Shown piece by piece: positions 57,742 to 64,000 of a stretch of 64,000 nucleotides of DNA. A program made the translations under genes and the position numbers. The DNA lies in NCBI GenBank assembly GCA_003118195.1, contig BEXV01000052.1:86581-150580 (forward strand). The letters are read 5' to 3'. The DNA is from Hemicentrotus pulcherrimus (Eukaryota; Echinodermata; Echinoidea; Camarodonta; Strongylocentrotidae). A model generated the notes under the pieces. It searched no databases. It was not told where the DNA came from and worked only from the letters and a program-made list of their open reading frames with translations. The first letter of the stretch is position 1. Each line of letters starts with the position of its first letter.

Positions 57742-60718
57742 GTAAAACGCACATCTACAACAACTTTTAAAATCATGACAGATAATTAGAAATACATAAA
57801 ATGTTTCTGCTGCTTTGAAAATGGTTGAACACTCGCAACAAAATGATTATAATAGACTATCGCCCATGTTATTTTTTATTCAAAGAATTTTTCATCATTT
57901 TCTGTATCAATTCTGACCTCACAATATCTTATAAGCTCTTATAATCTAACTCGCATCTGTTGTATGGCAGTATTTAGAACACATTCACCTCCATATTTAC
58001 CATTTCATGACCGCTCAGTATTTCATGATTTTCAAAGTATTTTTCTGCATTTGCCAGCTTTCGGGTGACAGACCTTGACGATGGCGTCAGAATTCTGTCC
58101 ACCATTCATGTTTACGTCTAACAGCTGATCTTTAGGGAACCTAGAAGAAGACTCCAAGCTTTTCATCATATCGAGCTAGACTGATCACTGTCATTTTACA
58201 TCCCTTCTCGACCTCTAACAAACTTAATCAGACTTAGTGACAATTCGAATTTGGAATGATTAAAGGATAGTTTCGTTTGAATGCTTGGAGGACACGCATA
58301 AAATGAGGTCAGCATTTATAAGATTTTCTTTTCTTATTCACCTATTATGTGACCTGTCAAGACTGTGGAAAGGAGATCTCCTGATTGAATATTTCTCTTC
58401 CTTTTTACTGGAGGAGGTATGTTGACTTTTTGCCCCAGACTGTCATTAATGTTGTTACAGTATTATCCTTTCACCTTTTCACTCCACTATCTTGTCACGC
58501 TCCGTTGAGTTTTAAGTCATACAAGAAGAACTTACGTGTACAAGTATTTTCTTCTTTTTCCCTTCAGGGATCTTAAATCTGATGATGATCGTCTCGCCGT
58601 TTTTGATAGCTCCAAGACATGGTGCCGCCTGTAATGGCAGTTTGTAATTTGTTACATTTTCATCTTTCTTTCATCGTAGTTGATTTCATTATCTTCCGAT
58701 TTCGAATGTTCCTTTCTTCGACAGAGAATAATTACATCCAAATTGTCCAAGAAAATAGAGATGCATTGACTTCTTGCAAATCTGTCACTAAAATTGGCCA
58801 AATTGACCTCCTATGACAATGAGGGATAAAAGCATATACCGGTGGTGTATCTAGTATTAGAGCAAGTGCCCCTTCCCTATCCGTCCAATTTATGTTTGCA
58901 GCCCAAGTACAAAATATTAAAACTTAATGAAAAAAAGATACTAAGTAATTTAGCAGAATTTGTTTCTGAGTGCAGAAAAAAGTAAAGCATTTAAAATGGG
59001 AGCGTCGCGTCGCCTCTAGTAAACTATCTAAAGACAATTTTCTACTTCTCTCAGTGGACATGTCAAACTACTTTGTGATCTACCCCTCTCTTATAAAAAA
59101 GAGTCTTTATAAATTTACAAAAAAATAACTTCTTTAAATCTTCATGAAGGACATTTTTAACAGCAATTTCCAACAACCAGTCAAATTTTCTTGCAGAGCT
59201 GTTTCGAAGGAAAGATATGTTAACAAAACGGATCAATAACAGATAATGTTTATCGTCAAATTCGGTTCAGACATCAACAATTCAAATTATAAAACGACGC
59301 CCCTATCACCTTCAACTGATGATAATCTAATCATCAAAGAAAACAACTTCAATGAAATGATATCATGCATCTGTATAGCAACAGCCCTAAAAAATCAGAT
59401 TGATTTCACTTTAGTATATACCATTGAGGTTATGTTATAGATTATCCAAACACATAGGTGAAAGACCGGCGTAAGCTCTCTTTTGTCTGAAACATTTTGT
59501 GCTTATTTGAAAAAAATAGTACAATTCAAAGATACCGTAACCAACTACCGGAACATCTTTCTGTTTGCAATTTCTTCAATGCAGTGGGTGTGAGAAGCTA
59601 AAGTTGAATATTTCACGCACCATTAGGAAACATTTATCACCAAAATGTCGTCTTTTCTACTACACAATAGCCGTGGTCTAGACAAAATTTAGAATCATCC
59701 TTTACAAATCCTGATAAATAAATGCTCAAAAAGAACGAAAAATGATCTTAAAAGCTTTCTTCTGTCACGTGTTGGTTTCCCTAAAAGACACTATTTAATA
59801 TTTTGAAATGCTTTGTCTGCGGTTGATACCATGTCATTCTGTGTCTAAAATGGTGGGAGAAAAGCAAGAACATTTGCAGCGTTTCCTTTTCTTTGTCTGT
59901 TTTGATCGCGGGTATACGCAGCATTATTAAAAATATTGTTCATCGATATTTTCATGCGTTAAATTCATCTTCTCATCTGTATTTTCCTGCCAATAAAATT
60001 TAAAATTTGTTTATACATGTACATGTCGTTTTAATGCTTTAATAGTACATTTAATACGACTGACGTGGATAATAGCGCCATTAAGACGGCTTTTACTTTG
60101 ACGAAACACAATATGCGACATAAAACCCATATTGTGTGAACAGTACAATACCTCTAACGGCCAACGCAGGAAAATGATAAATACAAGTAAACTGAATGTG
60201 AAGCTTATTCAACCCTGTTAAGAAATCATGATAAATTCTTGCAAGTCATAATCATTTATTTTATATTTTTTCTTTTCTTTTCTCTTCAGAAACATTGTCA
60301 CGGTGTGAGGAGGTAGGTGTAAAGCACATAAAGATTCAAATTCTATCTCATTTCGTAAGAACTTTATACTGGAAAAGGCTGCATATTAAGCATCATAGTG
60401 ATAAAAAGCGTGGATATAATAAGGGTAAATATTTATTCTATATATTTCATTTTCAGTTTTCTTTTTCGTTATACCTCAATGGTGAAGGTTAAAAATTGGG
60501 ATACATAATATCGTGAGGCAAGGACGTATATCGGCGTTATACAATAAACCATTTGCATCAAATGCAGAAGCAATATCATCATCATTTGGTCGCCATTGAG
60601 ATTTAAATCCCTGTTCAAGCATCTGTAGCATGTCTACATACATTCTTAGAAATGCGCTATTAGACTGAAATATGTTGAATATTGAGACTGTATAATCATT
60701 GGCTAGACATTAATCTAC
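57742..60718. other. Intergenic DNA, no gene seen
   Basis: AT-rich; open frames are under 70 codons and without recognisable products. A degenerate GGTGGTGTATCTAGTATTAG...GTGCCCC phrase (about 58,840-58,872) may be a decayed copy of the repeat at 62,314. Confidence 0.6.
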
Positions 60719-60905
60719 ATTTGACACACCCGACCAGGTGAATGAGGTACCACGGTACCTAGCTTCAATTAATTTTTTAAAATGCTAGGGCGCCTTTATG
60801 GCAGCCTTGCTAAAGTTAGAATAGTAATTATTGTGGACCACCAGGAGTTTCAAGTCTGACAGACATCAACGCTATATAAGAATCCATTATTATTATTATT
60901 ATCGT
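60719..60905 (+). repeat. SINE-like element with CGCTATATAAGAATCC and (ATT)n tail
   Basis: It runs from TTTGACACACCCGACCAGG through GGTACCACGGTACC and ATGGCAGCCTTGCTAAAG to CGCTATATAAGAATCCATTA and ATT repeats. CGCTATATAA plus (ATT)n is a tail I know from deuterostome short retroposons. It is related to 40,622-40,792. Confidence 0.6.
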
Positions 60906-62150
60906 TATCATTATTACGATTTTTATTAACGACGTTTCTTGTCTATTCTACAATGTTCTACTAATAATCCTAAACATCAATCATAATGAATAGTTAATGT
61001 ATCATTTCACTTTAAAAAGATAATATCGCCATATTTGTTCATTCTTCTCGGTTTGTTGTGGTTTGTTTTTTCTTACTCATGGTAACGTAATATAAAACAA
61101 CATATTTGTTTACCCAACTCCGTAAATATCTTGCCCAATTCGAAGTAGATATATTATATTTTTGAACAGCTCTCTTTGAACTTGTGCCTACGCCCCACAT
61201 TATACATGATAGCTGGATGGGGGAAAATGGGCATATGCACGTTTTCGAAGCTATTTCCAGCGAACGTGCTATTATCTTCGTTAATAAGACTAAAAATAGA
61301 TGCTGGGACCGAGGGTGGTGTGTTGTCCCTGCCCAGGGTTAGCAGGAGATAAAGAGTTTTATGGCCCTAAAACAAATCTAAGAACTGCTCCTTGGTCTCT
61401 TTATGAGGTTGTTATTATCGGAGTCATGACGCCACAGTTTACAGCCTAATGACCTGGATCTCAAAGACAAAAGGAAATCCAGATGATAAGGGACGAAAAA
61501 AAAAAGAAATCGAATGATTCTTTTGTTTGCGAATATAATGAATAATCTTTTCTTTTTTTATCGGATAAATTTTAATTATGCGTGTTTTAAACATCTTTCC
61601 TTTAAATAGAATCACGTAATATTTTTATGAGACATCAATATGGCGGTATGTTTAAAAATCGAACGTTAATAGTGGTTATCATCGATGGATTTTGAATATT
61701 GACACAGCATGCTGTAAACAGTTTTCAATTTTAAAAGGTCACAAAACAATTATATATAAATGTATTGCACAAATTCGAGTATAATTTGCGTATCACTTAG
61801 CATTGAAATGTTGATTTGATTCTTATTTTTTTAAAGTAAATTTTCATTTGAATCTTTAGAGCTCAGACTTTTTCTTACCTACGAAATAGTGTGAAAATAT
61901 TCATACACTTCGCAAATATTTATTCACTTATTTATTCATTCAAAAATATGCATACTGGATGACAATATCAGCCGAAGCTGTTTTTCACATTGGTCAACAA
62001 TGAAACAAGAAAAAACATAAAATATACTACATGGTTATTAAATAATGTGACATTTTATAAAATAATCAGCGACTACGACAGGTTCTGGGTTCGATCTTTT
62101 TTTGGTGCTTACATTATTGAAGAGAGTTTTTACCTTCCTTTTGTACCCCT
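60906..62150. other. Intergenic DNA, no gene seen
   Basis: AT-rich; a more even block lies at about 61,300-61,480 but has no supported function. Confidence 0.6.
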
Positions 62151-62300
62151 GGGCCCCGTCTTACAAAGAGTTGATACCAATTTGCGATTGATATCAATCG
62201 TAACTATGTACATAAGAGATAGGAGACTGCAAACTTGCGATTTGATTGGAGGACTTACGATTGATTTGGATCGATCTTAACTCTCTATAAGACGGGGCCC
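62151..62300. mobile_element. MITE, GGGCCCCGTCTTACAAAGAG family, full copy
   Basis: Ends GGGCCCCGTCTTACAAAGAG and CTCTCTATAAGACGGGGCCC; the interior matches the copy at 43,972 closely (AACTATGTACATAAGAGATA). Confidence 0.87.
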
Positions 62301-62313
62301 GGGTGTATTGCAG

Positions 62314-62561
62314 TGGCGGATCCAGGGGGGTGGACAGGGGGCACGTGCCCCAGGCCCCCAAAAAAATATGTTTAAATCAGCCCTGATTTCGCCCAAAATG
62401 TATTGAAAAACAGGGCCGTGCCCCCCCCCCCCNNNNNNNNNNNNNNNNNNNNNNNNNNNNNNNNNNNNNNNNNNNNNNNNNNNNNNNNNNNNNNNNNNNN
62501 NNNNNNNNNNNNNNNNNNNNNNNNNNNNNNNNNNNNNNNNNNNNNNNNNNNNNNNNNNNNN
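62314..62561. repeat. GTGGCGGATCCAGGGGGG repeat running into an assembly gap (129 N)
   Basis: The stretch holds the phrase GTGGCGGATCCAGGGGGG and then CACGTGCCCC, a dispersed motif of marine invertebrate repeats, followed by 12 or more C and N at 62,433-62,561. Confidence 0.7.
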
Positions 62562-62958
62562 ATTGTACAGAATGTTAATATTTCTTGAAGTAATATGGAA
62601 GAAACTATTCCTGAATCAGAGTAATTAATGACACGAAAGAACGTTCTGTTAATCATTAAATACGGAAATAAAATAGTGAACCTACTTAAAAGCGACATTG
62701 TTATGTGTATAGGTTCACTCAATTAAACTACTTGCTTAAAATACAAGGAAAGAAGAATACAAATACAATAGACTGAGACAAAAAGATAAATGAAAACAAA
62801 ATGCATCATGTTGCGGCTAAAAATAGAAGAGCGAAGAATATAGAGAAGAAAGATAAATATATAGATAGATGGATAGATAAGTCGGAGGATAAATAGGTAG
62901 ATAGATATATAGGTGGGTAGAATGGATAGAGAGAGAGAAAGAGGAAGAGGAGAGAAAT

Positions 62959-62991
<33 letters not shown>

Positions 62992-64000
62992 TGACGCGAA
63001 AAGTAAAGCAAAGGAGAAAAATAGTAGTATAGAATAAGGATGGACTGGCAAATTCCCTGAAAATGCTAGTCATGGGTGGGAGATGAAAAAAGCTAAAAGA
63101 AATGAAATGCTTGGCAAAAATGATCATTACAAAGAGCTGTCTATTGGGTCATTTTTTAACTGTTGGAGAGAATAACCTTTGAGTGCATTGCTGAAATCAT
63201 ATAAAGTGGGTCTGTCTTGCAAATCATTTGGAAGGTAATTTCGAAATTTGGACACTGTTAAAAAAATATATATTAGCAAGTGGGGTTCTCCAAGTTGGAA
63301 TGATAGGAACCTAGTAGCTGTGTAATCAGGTATTTTTCCTAAACGCAGTTAAAAGAACTTGCTAGTTACTCATTTCTAATGAGCAAAAATATTTAAAAAT
63401 GTCCTTGAAATTATTAAAAAATGTCCCCGAATAATTTGAAACATGGTAATTGCAGGACCCTCAGGAAGAGAATTTTTATGTAACAAATAAATGGTAAATG
63501 TCAATATTATACTTAACTACCTCCTCTCTCAACGTAAAGTGGATTTATAGACAGCATGTTAACTTTTTTGCCTCTTCAAATCTATCAAAATATACATAAG
63601 AGTATATGAGTTTTAACATAGACAAACATGAGACAAAAATTAAAGTTCAGTGAAGAAAAAAAAATATGAAACATAGTAAACATCGGTATTCCCTCTTGCT
63701 TTATAACATCATCAAACATAATTTCAATTCATGCAGAGAAACTTAGAAAATATCAATTTGGTACGTTATTAAAATTAAAAATGTTTCAATTCGCTTTTGA
63801 TTTCATGAAAATTTCTGGTGCAATATTAACAGTGTCAAGTTATACGATATTTGAGGTGATGATGGTGACAAATTTCTAGGTTTATGTATCAGGACCCCCT
63901 TCCCACTCCTCCTGGACCACATTATTTTATATCAGGCTGTAACAAAGAATAATTGTAAAGGACTATAGTTTGTTTTAATATCTGGCTATTTGACATGATG
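62562..64000. other. Intergenic DNA to window end
   Basis: A GATA/GA microsatellite fills about 62,850-62,990; the rest is AT-rich with no gene. Confidence 0.65.

Noticed and set aside
62723..63127. 134-codon minus frame rich in Ser, Leu, Ile and Tyr
   Set aside because: It follows from the GATA/GA microsatellite.

Overview
The window is animal nuclear DNA, AT-rich, intron-rich and full of short inverted-repeat transposons and microsatellites. The Xlox/Pdx protein, the animal C2CD3 gene and the style of the repeats point to a marine deuterostome, most likely an echinoderm and probably a sea urchin. That assignment is inference; I could not compare against any genome. No prokaryotic, organellar, rRNA or CRISPR signal was seen.

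Positions 174-18,755 (minus strand) hold the 5' part of C2CD3, a C2-domain protein of the distal centriole needed for making cilia. I resolved 24 coding exons. All splice phases agree and they join into 1,114 codons with no frame break. The gene runs off the left edge. Intron 3 has AT-AC ends with the boxes of the minor (U12) spliceosome. Most introns hold a MITE, a minisatellite or a purine tract.

Positions 18,756-23,390 are the divergent intergenic region between C2CD3 and the next gene. It holds an assembly gap, a GC-rich block of unknown origin, a diverged tandem array rich in CACTGTG/CACAGTG, and the probable Xlox promoter.

Positions 23,391-48,612 (plus strand) hold a complete two-exon ParaHox gene, Xlox (Pdx1/Lox family), coding for 391 residues. 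Exon 1 carries the FPWMK hexapeptide. Exon 2 carries a full 60-residue homeodomain with the Xlox-type histidine at position 44. The 24,046-bp intron contains a 153-bp tandem duplication with transcription-factor-like motifs, a GC-rich 70-codon open fragment, several candidate regulatory blocks, MITEs, a gap that looks falsely duplicated, and a second CACTGTG-rich array just before exon 2.

Positions 48,613-64,000 hold the Xlox 3' UTR and about 15 kb with no recognisable gene: microsatellites, MITEs, a SINE-like element and one gap. Neither Gsx nor Cdx, the other ParaHox genes, is in the window.

The two genes are functionally unrelated as far as is known: C2CD3 builds centrioles, and Xlox patterns endoderm. 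Their head-to-head arrangement with about 4.6 kb between start codons is a microsynteny worth comparing between species.
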